From an uncultured Prevotella sp. (GTDB lineage: Bacteria; Bacteroidota; Bacteroidia; Bacteroidales; Bacteroidaceae): a stretch of DNA of 64,000 bases. The notes under the pieces are model-generated. The model worked only from the letters and a program-made list of their open reading frames with translations. It searched no databases and was not told the DNA's origin. Position 1 is the first letter of the stretch, and each line of letters opens with the position of its first letter. Shown here one piece after another: positions 25,421 to 34,403 of this stretch. The DNA lies in contig UQFS01000001.1 in assembly GCA_900540375.1 (NCBI GenBank), positions 1-64,000 on the forward strand, read 5' to 3'. The position numbers and the translations under genes are program-made.

Positions 25421-26521
25421 ATGAATAGAAATCAACAAATCATCCGCACGAGTCTGGTAGGTATTGCCGCGAATCTCTTCCTTGCCGCCTTCAAGGCTGT
25501 GGCAGGATGGGCAGCCGGTTCGGTGGCCATCATCATGGATGCGGTCAACAACCTGAGCGATGCGCTCTCGTCGGTCATCACTATTGTGGGCACCAAGCTG
25601 TCGGAGAAACCTGCTGACCGCGACCATCCCTTTGGCTACGGCCGCGTGGAGTATTTCAGTGCCATCATCATCTCGGTTATCGTCCTCTCCACGGGTATTC
25701 TCTCGTTGGTGGAGAGCGTGAAGAAGATTTTCAATCCCACGCATCCATCCTACACCGCCGTCACGTTGACGATCATCATCGTAGCCATTGCCGTGAAGCT
25801 TGTCCTCGGCTGGTACGTGAAGAAACAAGGACGGCAGCTGAAGAGCAATGCCTTGGAAGCCAGCGGTGCTGATGCCACCTTTGATGCCGTGGTGACGCTC
25901 TCCACACTTGTCTCCGCCGGTATCATGCTCTTCACGGGGCTCAACCTTGATGGCATCCTTGGTTCGATTATCTCGCTTGTCATCATCAAGGCTGGCATAG
26001 AGATGGTCGGAGCTCCCGTGGGCCAGTTGCTCGGCGAGAGCATTTCCAAGGAGATGATGCTCAATATCAAGAGCGACGTAAAACAGTTTGCCGGTGTGCT
26101 CGGTGTCTACGACATCATCCTCAACTACTACGGTCCCAATGCCATCATCGGCTCGCTCCACGTCAGTGTGCCAGAATCCATGACGGCCAACCGCATCCAC
26201 GGGCTCACACGGTCCATCACCAAGCTGCTCTATGACAAATACCATGTCATCGTCACGGTGGGCATCTATGCCGTTTGCGACCATGGCAAGGAGAGCGAAC
26301 TGCAAAAGGGTGTGATGGCTTTCCTGAAGAGCTACCCCCATATCGAGCAGGTACATGGCTACTTCTATCTTGAGGAGAAGCGCACGGTCACCTTCGACGT
26401 GGTGCCCGACGACTCGATTCACGATGACAATGCCTTTCAGTATCAGCTCCTTCAGGCCATCCGCAAGGTCTATCCCGGCTATATCTTCAACATCGTCATC
26501 GACCATATCTATTGCAAGTAA
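25421..26521 (+). CDS. Cation diffusion facilitator (CDF) metal exporter
   Basis: The protein has 366 residues: a six-helix membrane domain (1-215) followed by a cytosolic ferredoxin-like domain (about 215-300) and an extra C-terminal stretch to 366. CDF hallmarks are visible: MDAVNNLSDALSSV in helix 2, DHPFGYGRVEYFSA in the following loop, and EASGADATFDAVVTL in helix 5 with the second metal-binding pair. Proteins of this class export Zn2+, Fe2+ or Mn2+ in exchange for protons; the substrate is not certain. It lies 26 bases after mntH on the same strand, consistent with a small metal-homeostasis operon. Confidence 0.9.
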   Translation: MNRNQQIIRTSLVGIAANLFLAAFKAVAGWAAGSVAIIMDAVNNLSDALSSVITIVGTKLSEKPADRDHPFGYGRVEYFSAIIISVIVLSTGILSLVESVKKIFNPTHPSYTAVTLTIIIVAIAVKLVLGWYVKKQGRQLKSNALEASGADATFDAVVTLSTLVSAGIMLFTGLNLDGILGSIISLVIIKAGIEMVGAPVGQLLGESISKEMMLNIKSDVKQFAGVLGVYDIILNYYGPNAIIGSLHVSVPESMTANRIHGLTRSITKLLYDKYHVIVTVGIYAVCDHGKESELQKGVMAFLKSYPHIEQVHGYFYLEEKRTVTFDVVPDDSIHDDNAFQYQLLQAIRKVYPGYIFNIVIDHIYCK

Positions 26522-26524
26522 GCC

Positions 26525-26750
26525 ATGACTAAGATACTTATTGTAGATTGTGCGCACTCATCCCCTGTGCATTGTCCATGGGCCTGTGCGTCTATGTTTT
26601 CCACCTGCTTGCCATAGGCAGGATTCAGCACCCCACGGCATGGATGATGGCTTATTGGCCGTACAGGCCGTGTTCTCGGTCATCATCTTCGCTTGTCTCT
26701 ATTTCTTCGCGCGTGACGTGGCCTCCAACATCCGTGAACTATGTCACTAA
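26525..26750 (+). pseudogene. Decayed small two-helix membrane protein gene
   Basis: No single frame is long, but pieces in three frames join to a plausible small membrane protein: MTKILIV from 26525, then CALIPCALSMGLCVYVFHLLAIGRI from about 26551, then GLLAVQAVFSVIIFACLYFFARD ending at TAA 26748-26750. Two frameshifts, near 26548 and between 26630 and 26665, are needed. The two hydrophobic blocks would be membrane helices. It directly follows the CDF gene and touches the end of the convergent exonuclease gene. It could also be chance hydrophobicity. No family is recognised. Confidence 0.35.
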
Positions 26751-27235
26751 AGGATCTCCAACGCGATAGCAGCACAGGCTTCAGCATCAGCAAGGGCATG
26801 GTGATGGTTCTTGAGATCATAGCCGCAGCGTGCGGCGATGATGTCGAGGTTGTGGTGTCCGCCGGGCCATACTCTGCGTGAGGCGATGAGCGTGCAGTAG
26901 AATGGATAGTCGGGATAGTCCATGTCATACATGCGGAAGACAGCTTTCAGACGGTTTTCGTCGAAAGCCTTGTTGTGAGCCACGAGTGGCAAGCCCTCGA
27001 TCATGGGCTCTATCTGCTTCCACACGTCGGGGAAGACAGGCGCGTCCTCTGTGTCTTCCTGACAGAGGCCGTTAACGCTGGAGCAACGCCAGTTGTAGTA
27101 GTTGGGCTCGGGATGGATGAGTGAGTAGAACGAATCGACCGCCTCTCCGTTTCTTACGATCACCACACCCACGGCGCAAACACTAGTGCGCTCGAAGTTG
27201 GCGGTCTCAAAGTCTATAGCTGCAAAGTCTTTCAT
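26747..27235 (-). CDS. DEDDh-type 3'-5' exonuclease
   Basis: The 162-residue protein is a single exonuclease domain of the DnaQ/RNase T class. The catalytic residues can be seen in order: Asp and Glu in AIDFETAN near residue 6, Asp in HNKAFDENRL near 88, and the final His and Asp in HHALADAEACAAIAL near 150. It lacks polymerase or helicase domains. I placed the start at ATG 27235 (MKDFAAIDFE), since the strand carrying the first Asp begins right there; the longer frame to 27322 has no similarity. It could act in DNA repair or RNA trimming. oxyR lies upstream on the same strand with a 52-base gap. Confidence 0.87.
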   Translation of the reverse strand: MKDFAAIDFETANFERTSVCAVGVVIVRNGEAVDSFYSLIHPEPNYYNWRCSSVNGLCQEDTEDAPVFPDVWKQIEPMIEGLPLVAHNKAFDENRLKAVFRMYDMDYPDYPFYCTLIASRRVWPGGHHNLDIIAARCGYDLKNHHHALADAEACAAIALEIL

Positions 27236-27287
27236 GGTTGTTGAATGGTTGTAGCGACGAAGCAAGAGATTTGTTTCTTCCTGTCGT

Positions 27288-28199
27288 CTATTTATTATAA
27301 GGACACAGCAATGGCTTGGCACAGTCTTGGATGCGCTTCACGATCATGTCGAGCATCTTGTGGCGAATGAAGTTGTCGGCGGTGATCATGACGATCTCGC
27401 GTTGAGGCTCCGGCAAGGCGAAGGGCCTTACCAGTCGTTTTTGTGAGTCTTCCAACTGTGAGATAGCCATCTCGGGGATGAAAGTCACGCCCTTGCCATT
27501 CTCCACGATTCTCATAAACGTCTCGATACTCCCCAAGGTATAGGCTTTCTTGCTGGCCGCAGCTGATTTCAAATGACAGAACTTCACGAGCTGGTCGCGG
27601 AAACAGTGCCCCTCGTCAAGTAGCCATAGAAACTCCCCGTTGAGGTCGGTAGTTTTTATTCTCTCTTTGGCAAACAGGGGATCGTTTTTTGAGATATAGG
27701 CAAAGTACTTCTCTGTATAGAGATGCGTGCTGTTGAACATCTCCAGTCCTTCGATCTTAGCCAGAATGCCGACATCGATGTCACCATTGAGCAGGGCCTG
27801 CTTCATGTCCTTGGTTTTCATCTCAGTGATGCGCAGATCCATCTCGGGATGCTCCTTCATCAACTGCGGAAAGAAGTGGGGGATGAGGTAGGGAGCGATG
27901 GTCGGAAGCACGCCGATGGTGAATGTCCCGAGATAAGTATCCTTCTCTTCCTCGACGATCTCCTTGAGGCGCCGGGACTGATAGAGCACCTCTTTGGCTT
28001 GTCGGATGACAGCCTGTCCAGCTTTGGTGGTGACGATGGGCTGTCGGCGCCGGTCAAAGATCTTGATGCCCAACTCGTTTTCCAGTTTCTGAATCATGGA
28101 GCTGAGCGTCGGTTGCGTGACATCGCAATAGTCAGCAGCCTTGGCGAAGTTGCCTAAGCGGTTGAGGGCTAAGATATATTCCAGTTGCTGTAGGGTCAT
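27288..28199 (-). CDS. oxyR: OxyR-type LysR regulator of peroxide response
   Basis: The product is 303 residues with an N-terminal LysR winged helix (MTLQQLEYILALNRLGNFAKAADYCDVTQPTLS...) and a substrate-binding-like sensor domain. The peroxide-sensing pair is present in DEGHCFRDQLVKFC: two cysteines nine residues apart, in the place of Cys199 and Cys208 of E. coli OxyR. Activation of oxidative-stress genes after disulfide formation is therefore expected. It is transcribed away from the 28.2-28.9 kb intergenic region. Nearby msrC (4.5 kb) and mntH (24.1 kb) are plausible members of the same stress physiology, but no OxyR site was identified. Confidence 0.92.
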   Translation of the reverse strand: MTLQQLEYILALNRLGNFAKAADYCDVTQPTLSSMIQKLENELGIKIFDRRRQPIVTTKAGQAVIRQAKEVLYQSRRLKEIVEEEKDTYLGTFTIGVLPTIAPYLIPHFFPQLMKEHPEMDLRITEMKTKDMKQALLNGDIDVGILAKIEGLEMFNSTHLYTEKYFAYISKNDPLFAKERIKTTDLNGEFLWLLDEGHCFRDQLVKFCHLKSAAASKKAYTLGSIETFMRIVENGKGVTFIPEMAISQLEDSQKRLVRPFALPEPQREIVMITADNFIRHKMLDMIVKRIQDCAKPLLCPYNK

Positions 28200-28586
28200 G
28201 TCTTTTGTCTTTCATTTTTTGTTCCCCCTATTTACGTAGTAGGGCATGCATATCTCTTGCAAATATCGCAAAATTATCTGAGATGGACAAGAATTTCTGG
28301 AATTTATCACCTGCTCTTTTTGTTGAAGGTGTCTTTCGATAGGAGAGAAAGCGTTTATTGTCTGTTAAAAAAAGTCTGCTGTGTGCTGACACCCTTGGAT
28401 ATGCTCAGCTGTACGACAGAAGGTAGAAAGATAATGGAATACTTCTTTCGAATGGGTAAAGATACACAACAAAAGACTGTCACGGTTTACTTCGCTTCCA
28501 GAGAGAAGCAGAGGAGCTTTTTGAGGGAAAACCATGTTTGCAAAGAGCAAAAATGGGTGGCTGAATGCGAAAATAGCATGATTATA
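28200..28586. other. Intergenic stretch with no supported gene
   Basis: This part of the 730-base gap between oxyR and the TPR gene holds the oxyR control region. A CCCTA...TAGGG inverted pair at about 28228-28246 lies close to the oxyR start. A 123-codon frame crosses it but lacks a ribosome site and protein-like composition, and runs into the repeat element; I do not accept it as a gene. Confidence 0.5.
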
Positions 28587-28833
28587 GTGTCATCTCGGCT
28601 TTTTCTCACTGTAAAACTACCGAGATGACCGAGTGAAAAAGGTAGTTTGATAGAAAATTCTCTAGAGAATTTTCTATCAGAAAGGTATTTTTGCAAGATG
28701 AAAAAATGTAATGTTTATTCAAGTCATTAGTAGTTAGATAGTTAAGAATATCGACGAGAATCGAAAAATTACGGCCAAAGACGTGCTTGCTCGAAAAGAA
28801 CGCCTTCTCGTGGCCGCTTTTTTGTCAGTTTAT
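28587..28833 (+). repeat. Dispersed intergenic repeat element, copy A
   Basis: About 247 bases that share ordered blocks with 52631-52899: GTCATCTCGG, GGTAGTTTGATAG, a perfect palindrome with core TTCTCTAGAGAA, TCAGAAAGG, then CGGCCAAAG, CTTG.TCGAAAA and a T-run ending TTTTTTGTCAG. CGGCCA near 28772 can pair with TGGCCG near 28811 just before the T-run, so the right end resembles a terminator hairpin. There is no coding potential. It could be a MITE-like element, a small RNA or a binding array. I do not know this family. Confidence 0.65.
28648..28679. repeat. Perfect 32-bp palindrome in repeat copy A
   Basis: The left arm TGATAGAAAATTCTCT and right arm AGAGAATTTTCTATCA are exact reverse complements with no loop. 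It splits a TTTGATAG/TCAGAAAGG unit like those found in tandem in copy B, as if inserted there. Zero-spacer palindromes of this length suggest a dimeric DNA-binding site or a recombination end. Confidence 0.9.
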
Positions 28834-28887
28834 CAAACAAATGTATTCTTTTTACTTGGAAGGCTTCTGAGTATGCCATAAAAATAT

Positions 28888-28895
28888 TATCTTTG
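28888..28895 (+). promoter_or_regulatory. -7 promoter box for the TPR gene
   Basis: TATCTTTG matches the -7 consensus and lies 34 bases before the ATG at 28930. The -33 region is not a good match. Confidence 0.6.
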
Positions 28896-28929
28896 CAACA
28901 ACGTATTAAAAACTTAATCATTCAGAGAG

Positions 28930-29988
28930 ATGAAGAGATTTACTACCCTTTTACTACTGGTCATGGCGATGGTCCTGACGGTGAGTGCCAACAATCAGTC
29001 TAACGACAACATCCGGCGGGGTGACTCCTGCATGGTGGACTATGATCTGAGACATGCCCTGGAGTATTATCTCAAAGCTTTGCCCAGTGACGGCAGTGCC
29101 GCCTTGCGCATGAAGATCGCCAACGCCTATTATCGTCAAAGCAACTATACCAAGAGCCTTGATATTGTCAATAGACTGCCCGCTGATTCGCTCGACCATG
29201 ATACCATGCACCATCTGTTTGACTGCTGCAAGGCACTCGGACTCAACCAGCGGACAATAGGATGGGGCGAGGCTATTATCAAGCGGTGGCCGATGGACGG
29301 CGAGGCTGTGGCCAAGCTGGCTAAGGAATACTTGCTTTCGGGATTGACAGACAAAGCGGAAATCGTCTGTAACAGATTTTGGCTGAAAGACGAGACCTGC
29401 ATGGCTGTCAATGATATCATGGCCGACGTGTATATGGCCCAGCGGCAATGGGTATTGGCCAAGGACAGCTATCTGCTGCTTTTGCAACAGGGCGACTCCA
29501 CCTATAAGAACATGCTCAACCTTGGCGTGAGCTACGAGCGACTGGAGCATCCGGCAGAGGCGCGGAAGGCTTTGGATGTGGCCATCGCCATGTCTGACTC
29601 CTCAGTAGCCGCTCCGCTCTATCATCAAGGAGTGGTACTCGGTGCCTTGGGCGATTACAAAGCATCGATGGACTGCTTCCGTCGTGCCCTGAAATTGCTG
29701 AGACCTGACAGTGCTGTGATGTTTTCCTGCTATCGTGGTTTGGCGGAAGGCGAATATGCCGGGCAGGACTATCATCGGGCACTCGATGACTTCGTTCAGG
29801 CAGAAGACTATGATCCGAACTCTATCAGTACACCTTATTATATAGGCATTTGTTCTGAAGCTCTCGGCAAGAAACAGGAGGCCAAGGCAGCCTATCAGCG
29901 TTTCCTGCAGCGGGCAGTGAAGGTGGAGGAGCCCAACAAAGAACTGAGGAAGATGATGGCGGATGCCAGGCAAAGGATGGGGCGGTGA
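28930..29988 (+). CDS. Exported tetratricopeptide-repeat protein
   Basis: The 352-residue protein has a signal peptide (LLLLVMAMVLTVSA) and then consecutive helical pairs of TPR type through to residue 340. Clear units include DLRHALEYYLKALPSDGSAALRM..., AEARKALDVAIAMSDSSVAAPL and KQEAKAAYQRFLQRAVK. There is no lipobox, so it is likely free in the periplasm. Proteins of this sort act as scaffolds or gliding/secretion accessories in Bacteroidota, but no partner gene is adjacent. The barrel protein 160 bases downstream on the same strand has its own promoter box. Function remains open. Confidence 0.78.
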   Translation: MKRFTTLLLLVMAMVLTVSANNQSNDNIRRGDSCMVDYDLRHALEYYLKALPSDGSAALRMKIANAYYRQSNYTKSLDIVNRLPADSLDHDTMHHLFDCCKALGLNQRTIGWGEAIIKRWPMDGEAVAKLAKEYLLSGLTDKAEIVCNRFWLKDETCMAVNDIMADVYMAQRQWVLAKDSYLLLLQQGDSTYKNMLNLGVSYERLEHPAEARKALDVAIAMSDSSVAAPLYHQGVVLGALGDYKASMDCFRRALKLLRPDSAVMFSCYRGLAEGEYAGQDYHRALDDFVQAEDYDPNSISTPYYIGICSEALGKKQEAKAAYQRFLQRAVKVEEPNKELRKMMADARQRMGR

Positions 29989-30108
29989 GAAATGAGATGA
30001 GTGGGGTGTGTCACCAGAAAAAGAAAATGACAAGGCTACTACAGAAGAGGAAAGCAACTTATTTGTTAATTTGTCACAACAAAAGAAGGGGTCTTGGATG
30101 TTTTTTCG

Positions 30109-30116
30109 TATATTTG
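30109..30116 (+). promoter_or_regulatory. -7 promoter box for the barrel-protein gene
   Basis: TATATTTG is a consensus -7 box, 33 bases before the ATG at 30149. No matching TTTG is seen at the right -33 distance. Confidence 0.55.
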
Positions 30117-30148
30117 CTCGCATGGAAGATAACATAAAATGAACTTTT

Positions 30149-30664
30149 ATGAAGAAAATAATTTTATCACTGCTGATACTACTGCTTTCAGTGCCTATGT
30201 TAGCGCAACGTCGCACTAACAACATTACCATTCAGCCTAAAATAGGACTCAATGTGGCCGACCTGACTGATGTCAGCGGCAGAGGATCGCGTGTTGGACT
30301 GGCTACAGGAGTCGAGTTTGAGTTCCCTGTCAACCGCAAGTTTAGTTTTACCGCAGGCGCTCTCTTTTCCATGCAGGGATGCGATGGTATCGAGCTCAAC
30401 TACATCAATATTCCGGCTATGGCCAATTTTTATGTAGCACCGGGTTTGGCTATGAAAGTAGGTCTGCAGCCAGACTTCAACGTCAGTGACGATGGTTGGA
30501 ACACAAGCAGTTGCGGGCTCTCTATTCCTCTTGGTATGTCGTATGAATATCGCCGCTTTGTGTGGGATATGCGCTATAATTGGGGGGTGACCGACGCCAT
30601 TGAGAACACCGACTGCAAGAACAGCGTGTTCCAGTTCACTTTCGGTTATAAGTTCAACTTATAG
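30149..30664 (+). CDS. Small outer-membrane beta-barrel protein
   Basis: The 171-residue protein has a signal peptide ending LAQRR and then eight or so amphipathic strands. It opens with ITIQPKIGLNVADLTD, typical of the Bacteroidota porin-family/PorT-like barrels, and closes with the strand FQFTFGYKFNL. A membrane-embedded barrel of about 150 residues is the smallest type. It shares the fold but little sequence with the barrel at 3267-3872. The gene has its own promoter box and is followed by a 265-base gap with hairpin repeats. Confidence 0.75.
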   Translation: MKKIILSLLILLLSVPMLAQRRTNNITIQPKIGLNVADLTDVSGRGSRVGLATGVEFEFPVNRKFSFTAGALFSMQGCDGIELNYINIPAMANFYVAPGLAMKVGLQPDFNVSDDGWNTSSCGLSIPLGMSYEYRRFVWDMRYNWGVTDAIENTDCKNSVFQFTFGYKFNL

Positions 30665-30754
30665 GAGTGCATTATGGCCATTCGTTGATTATATTCTTTT
30701 TGATTGCCAGGGCGGTGCATCGGCCCCTCAAAGTAGCAGAGTAGCAGACTGTGT

Positions 30755-30770
30755 TAACGCTCCGGCGTTA
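30755..30770. terminator. Short hairpin in the gap after the barrel gene
   Basis: TAACGC (30755-30760) and GCGTTA (30765-30770) flank a TCCG tetraloop. No T-run follows, so termination is uncertain; it may stabilise the transcript end. Confidence 0.35.
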
Positions 30771-30828
30771 GTGTGGCCTGCTATTGTTATGAAAGATGCA
30801 AGGACTCCCTGTTATAAATCTACAGATC

Positions 30829-30869
30829 CCCCCTCTGACTCCCTCCTAAAAAGGAAGAGTTAGAGGGGG
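30829..30869. repeat. C-rich/G-rich inverted repeat, possible terminator between convergent genes
   Basis: CCCCCTCT (30829-30836) pairs with AGAGGGGG (30862-30869), and the stem continues through ACTC/GAGT with one wobble; CCT/AGG closes the top. It lies between the convergent barrel gene and putA and could end both transcripts. A related C-rich sequence (AACTCCCTCCTTGGGGG) occurs at about 54945-54963, suggesting a dispersed family. Confidence 0.5.
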
Positions 30870-30929
30870 CGGAAGTTTATGAACCTAAGGATCGGGGTAG
30901 TTATGGATCTATAGGCCTTCTTGGTTTAT

Positions 30930-33900
30930 CTATCTGGTCTGGAATTCTTCTTCAATCTTTGGAGCCTTGTCCTGCCCACTGCCATAGCGATGATACTCGA
31001 AAGCAATGCTCTGCTCCTTGAGGTAGTGGATGAGCTCCACACGGCCGTCCTTCACGGGAACATCGGTGGCGATGAACTTGTTGGTGTCGGCGGCGCGCTG
31101 ATATATCTTCTCAGGAATGTCGGGCGAGCAAGTGCGGATGCGCTCATAATCGGGGATGGAATCGATGAAGTTGTCGAGTGTCTCACGCTTGAGGCGTGCT
31201 CCTAACTTTGCGAGCTTATCCTGCAGGTCGGGGCGCTTGTCGTCGGCGTCGCAGCTCACTGTGAGCGGAGTGCCACAGATGTGAGCGGCCAAGGCCACCA
31301 TGAGCAGCGCCTGCTCGTCAGAGTCTTTCTTGAACAGTCGCAGTCCCATGCCACCCTTGAGCGGCAGGTAGCGGAACACATTTTCCTCACCGCTGATATG
31401 GTTCCAGTCGCGCGGATGACGGAACTCGCTTTCCCATGCCTCGGCATAGCTTGTACGATAGTCGGTCTTTGAGCCCGGCTTGTCGGTGATGATAGTAAAC
31501 TGCTGGCAGTAGTTCGGACCACCGGCCTTGATGCCGGAACCAAAGGCTGAGAGCTTCATGCCACCGAAGGGCTGACGGTTAACAATGGCGCCCGTGATGC
31601 CACGGTTGATATAGAGGTTGCCGGCCATGATGGAGTCACGCCACAGGCGGCGCTCATTCTCATCGAGTGTCTGGATACCTGAGGTCAGACCATAGTCAAG
31701 ACCATTGACCAGGCTGATGGCCTCCTCCAAGGTGTCGAACGGAGCCACGGAGAGCATAGGGCCGAAGAGCTCGGTGCGGAAGGAATAGTTCTGCGGGCTT
31801 ACTCCCATCTTCACCGACGGGGCGAGGATATAGCTTCGCTTGTCGACAAAGTGAGGCGGCACGAGCCAGAACTCGCCCGGTTCCAGGTTGTTGATGGCGT
31901 GGAGCAGTTTGTCGTTGTGGTTGGTGATCATCGGACCTACTACGTTGCCGGCGTTCCATACTCCGCCTACTTTCATGCTTGTGGCGCAGTCGCGGAGCTT
32001 CTCGCGGAAGTCCTCACGCTCGTAGACCGAGCGCTCCACAAGGAAGAGCGAGCAGGCAGAGCACTTCTGCCCTGCATTGCTGAAGGCTGAGTGGCAGGCG
32101 CTCATGATGGCGTGATCCATGTCGGCCGATGCCGTGCAGACGATGGCGTTCTTACCACCGGTCTCTGCCGACAGCGGAGTAGTTGGCTTAGCGCGCAGGA
32201 TCAACTGTGCGGTGTCGGTGCCTCCGGTGAGGATGATATGCTTGATCTCGGGAGCCTGTGTGAGCTTGTCGAGAGCGTTGCGCTCAGTGATGATGACTTG
32301 CAAAGCCTCTTTCGGCACACCGGCATCCCAGAAGGCTTTGGCAAAGAGCCAGGCTACAGGAGCAGCGACAGAGGCGGGCTTCAGGATGACCGTGTTGCCG
32401 GCAGCCAGCCCGGCCACGGCACCGCCACAAGGAATGGCGCACGGGAAGTTCCACGGTGAGATGACGAGCACGGTGCCCTTGGCCTTGATATCGACATCTT
32501 GCAGCGCATAGAACTTTTTCATTGAAGTGGTGTAGAAGCGGCAGTAGTCAATACCTTCCGATACCTCCACGTCGCCCTCTACGACCGTCTTGCCGGTGAT
32601 GGCGCACATGGCACCGATGAGGTCGCCGCGCAGGCCGCCCATGCGGTTGGCGGCATCGTACATGATTTTGTGGCGCTCCTCTATCGTCGTGTCGCGCCAG
32701 TGACCCGGATCAGCGGCAGCAATCTTCACGATCTCTTCCACCTGAGCAGCGTTAGCCTTTGACATCTCGCAGATCTCTACATCCTCGTCCTGCGAGCGGT
32801 CGTAGTATTTATAGCGGCTGTCGTTGACGACGGTCTTGCTGCCTATCTGTGTGGGGATGACGTCAGGCTTGTCGGCAGGACTCTTCTTCCACTTCTTGAA
32901 GATGTCGCGCTGCCACTCCTGGTTGCACTCACGGTCGAAGTCGGTATCTTGCTCGTTGACCATCACGTCTTGTGGAGGGATGGGGATGTAAGGTTTGCGA
33001 CGGTCCTGTGTTCGGGTCGGCGTGTGGCTGAGCTTGTCCTTGATGGCATAGGCGTCCTCGAACTGCTTGCGCAGGAACTCCCACGTCTCTGTGCCCGGTT
33101 TGAGGTTGAACGAGTGGGTGAGGAAGTTGTCCGGTGCCGTGTTCTCGTCCATACGGCGGACAAGGTATGACACGGCATAGAGGAACTCCTTGTCGTGGAC
33201 AACCGGAGCGTAGAGCACGACGTGGTTGCCGAGTTTGGACTGTGCACGCCACACGTGGTCGGCCATACCCTCAAGCATCTCGAAGCAGAAGGTGTCCTTT
33301 GGCGTCTGGTATTTCTGTGTCAGCAGATAAGCGTAGGAAATGGTATAGAGGTTGTGCGATGCCATACCAATGTGGAGGCACCGTGAGTTCTCGGGCAGCA
33401 GACCGCGTTCGATGATATGGAGATAGTTGGCATCGACTTCGGTCTTGTTGGGGCGGACCGGTGACGGCCAGCTGTGGAGCGACGAGGTGACGGTCTCCAT
33501 GTCGAGGTTACAGCCTTTCACGATACGCATCTTAATCCATGCGCCGCCACGGGCCACACGCTCTTTGGCAAACTCCAGCAGTTTGGTCTGGAAACCGTAG
33601 GCATCGGGCAGATAAGCCTGAACCACGATACCGGCAGAATAGTGCAGGAACTCGGGCTTGGACAGAGTGGTGAGGAACACGCGGATGGTCATATCAAAGT
33701 CCTTGTACTCTTCCATGTCAAGGTTGACGAACTTCGGCTCCTTCTTGCCCTCGGGCGTGATGTAGGGATAGTCGATGGCTGTCTGATAGAGCGTGGACAT
33801 ACGTCGCACCAGCTCAGGGAAAGCCTCCTCGTAGTTCAGTGCGTGGGTCTGTGCATAGATACCTGAGATTTTCACCGAGATGTAGTTGATGTCGGGCTGT

Positions 33901-34403
33901 TTGAGTGCCTCGATGGTGTTGTAGTATCGTTGGTCGGCCTCTTTGTTTCCGAGCACCACCTCACCGAGCAGGTTGACGTTCTGTCCGATATCCTCCTGGT
34001 TGCGCTCAGCCAAGTGCTTGGTCAGAGCCGGTCGCGCGGCATCGAGGATGACGCGTGAGGTATCCATACGCAACCGCTTCTTGATGATGGGGATGGCAAT
34101 GGGATAGAAGTGGTAACCAAACGACTGATATATCTTGAAGAGCAGACGGTCGCGGGCATTGAGAAACTCCGGAACACCATATTCGTCAATGAGCACTTTG
34201 ATGCGCTTGGCCAGCTTACGGTCGTCACGAATCTGTGAGCTCTCGTCGAGCATCTTCACGAGGAACTTCTTGTCACTGGGCTTTTCCACCATGGTGGCAT
34301 ACATGTTCTGCTCGCGACGCTCAACCGGTGTGATGCTCTCCTGACTTGTGGTGTAGAGTTTCATGAGCCAAGTCTCTACTTCTTGAATGGTCGGTTTTTC
34401 CAT
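30930..34403 (-). CDS. putA: Bifunctional proline dehydrogenase / glutamate-semialdehyde dehydrogenase
   Basis: The product is about 1,157 residues and converts proline to glutamate in two steps. The N-terminal part (about 100-480) is a FAD-dependent proline dehydrogenase barrel, with GGAWIKMRIVKGCNLDMET and the later HIGMASHNLYTISYAYLL. The aldehyde-dehydrogenase part (about 560-1040) carries ISPWNFPCAIPCGG, the general-base Glu in LSAETGGKNAIV and the catalytic Cys in FSNAGQKCSACSLF. A C-terminal tail of about 120 residues follows. No N-terminal DNA-binding domain is present, so it is an enzyme only. I prefer ATG 34403 (MEKPTIQEVE); ATG 34412 is three codons upstream. The promoter is about 230 bases away, leaving a long leader. 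Confidence 0.92.
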   Translation of the reverse strand: MEKPTIQEVETWLMKLYTTSQESITPVERREQNMYATMVEKPSDKKFLVKMLDESSQIRDDRKLAKRIKVLIDEYGVPEFLNARDRLLFKIYQSFGYHFYPIAIPIIKKRLRMDTSRVILDAARPALTKHLAERNQEDIGQNVNLLGEVVLGNKEADQRYYNTIEALKQPDINYISVKISGIYAQTHALNYEEAFPELVRRMSTLYQTAIDYPYITPEGKKEPKFVNLDMEEYKDFDMTIRVFLTTLSKPEFLHYSAGIVVQAYLPDAYGFQTKLLEFAKERVARGGAWIKMRIVKGCNLDMETVTSSLHSWPSPVRPNKTEVDANYLHIIERGLLPENSRCLHIGMASHNLYTISYAYLLTQKYQTPKDTFCFEMLEGMADHVWRAQSKLGNHVVLYAPVVHDKEFLYAVSYLVRRMDENTAPDNFLTHSFNLKPGTETWEFLRKQFEDAYAIKDKLSHTPTRTQDRRKPYIPIPPQDVMVNEQDTDFDRECNQEWQRDIFKKWKKSPADKPDVIPTQIGSKTVVNDSRYKYYDRSQDEDVEICEMSKANAAQVEEIVKIAAADPGHWRDTTIEERHKIMYDAANRMGGLRGDLIGAMCAITGKTVVEGDVEVSEGIDYCRFYTTSMKKFYALQDVDIKAKGTVLVISPWNFPCAIPCGGAVAGLAAGNTVILKPASVAAPVAWLFAKAFWDAGVPKEALQVIITERNALDKLTQAPEIKHIILTGGTDTAQLILRAKPTTPLSAETGGKNAIVCTASADMDHAIMSACHSAFSNAGQKCSACSLFLVERSVYEREDFREKLRDCATSMKVGGVWNAGNVVGPMITNHNDKLLHAINNLEPGEFWLVPPHFVDKRSYILAPSVKMGVSPQNYSFRTELFGPMLSVAPFDTLEEAISLVNGLDYGLTSGIQTLDENERRLWRDSIMAGNLYINRGITGAIVNRQPFGGMKLSAFGSGIKAGGPNYCQQFTIITDKPGSKTDYRTSYAEAWESEFRHPRDWNHISGEENVFRYLPLKGGMGLRLFKKDSDEQALLMVALAAHICGTPLTVSCDADDKRPDLQDKLAKLGARLKRETLDNFIDSIPDYERIRTCSPDIPEKIYQRAADTNKFIATDVPVKDGRVELIHYLKEQSIAFEYHRYGSGQDKAPKIEEEFQTR

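Noticed and set aside
25331..26557. 408-codon open frame on the minus strand opposite the CDF exporter gene
   Set aside because: It is the antisense shadow of a well-recognised gene; its translation is His/Asp/Gly-rich with no family resemblance and no promoter or ribosome site.
28257..28628. 123-codon frame in the oxyR-TPR gap
   Set aside because: No ribosome site, irregular composition, and its end lies within the dispersed repeat element, which is non-coding in the other copy.
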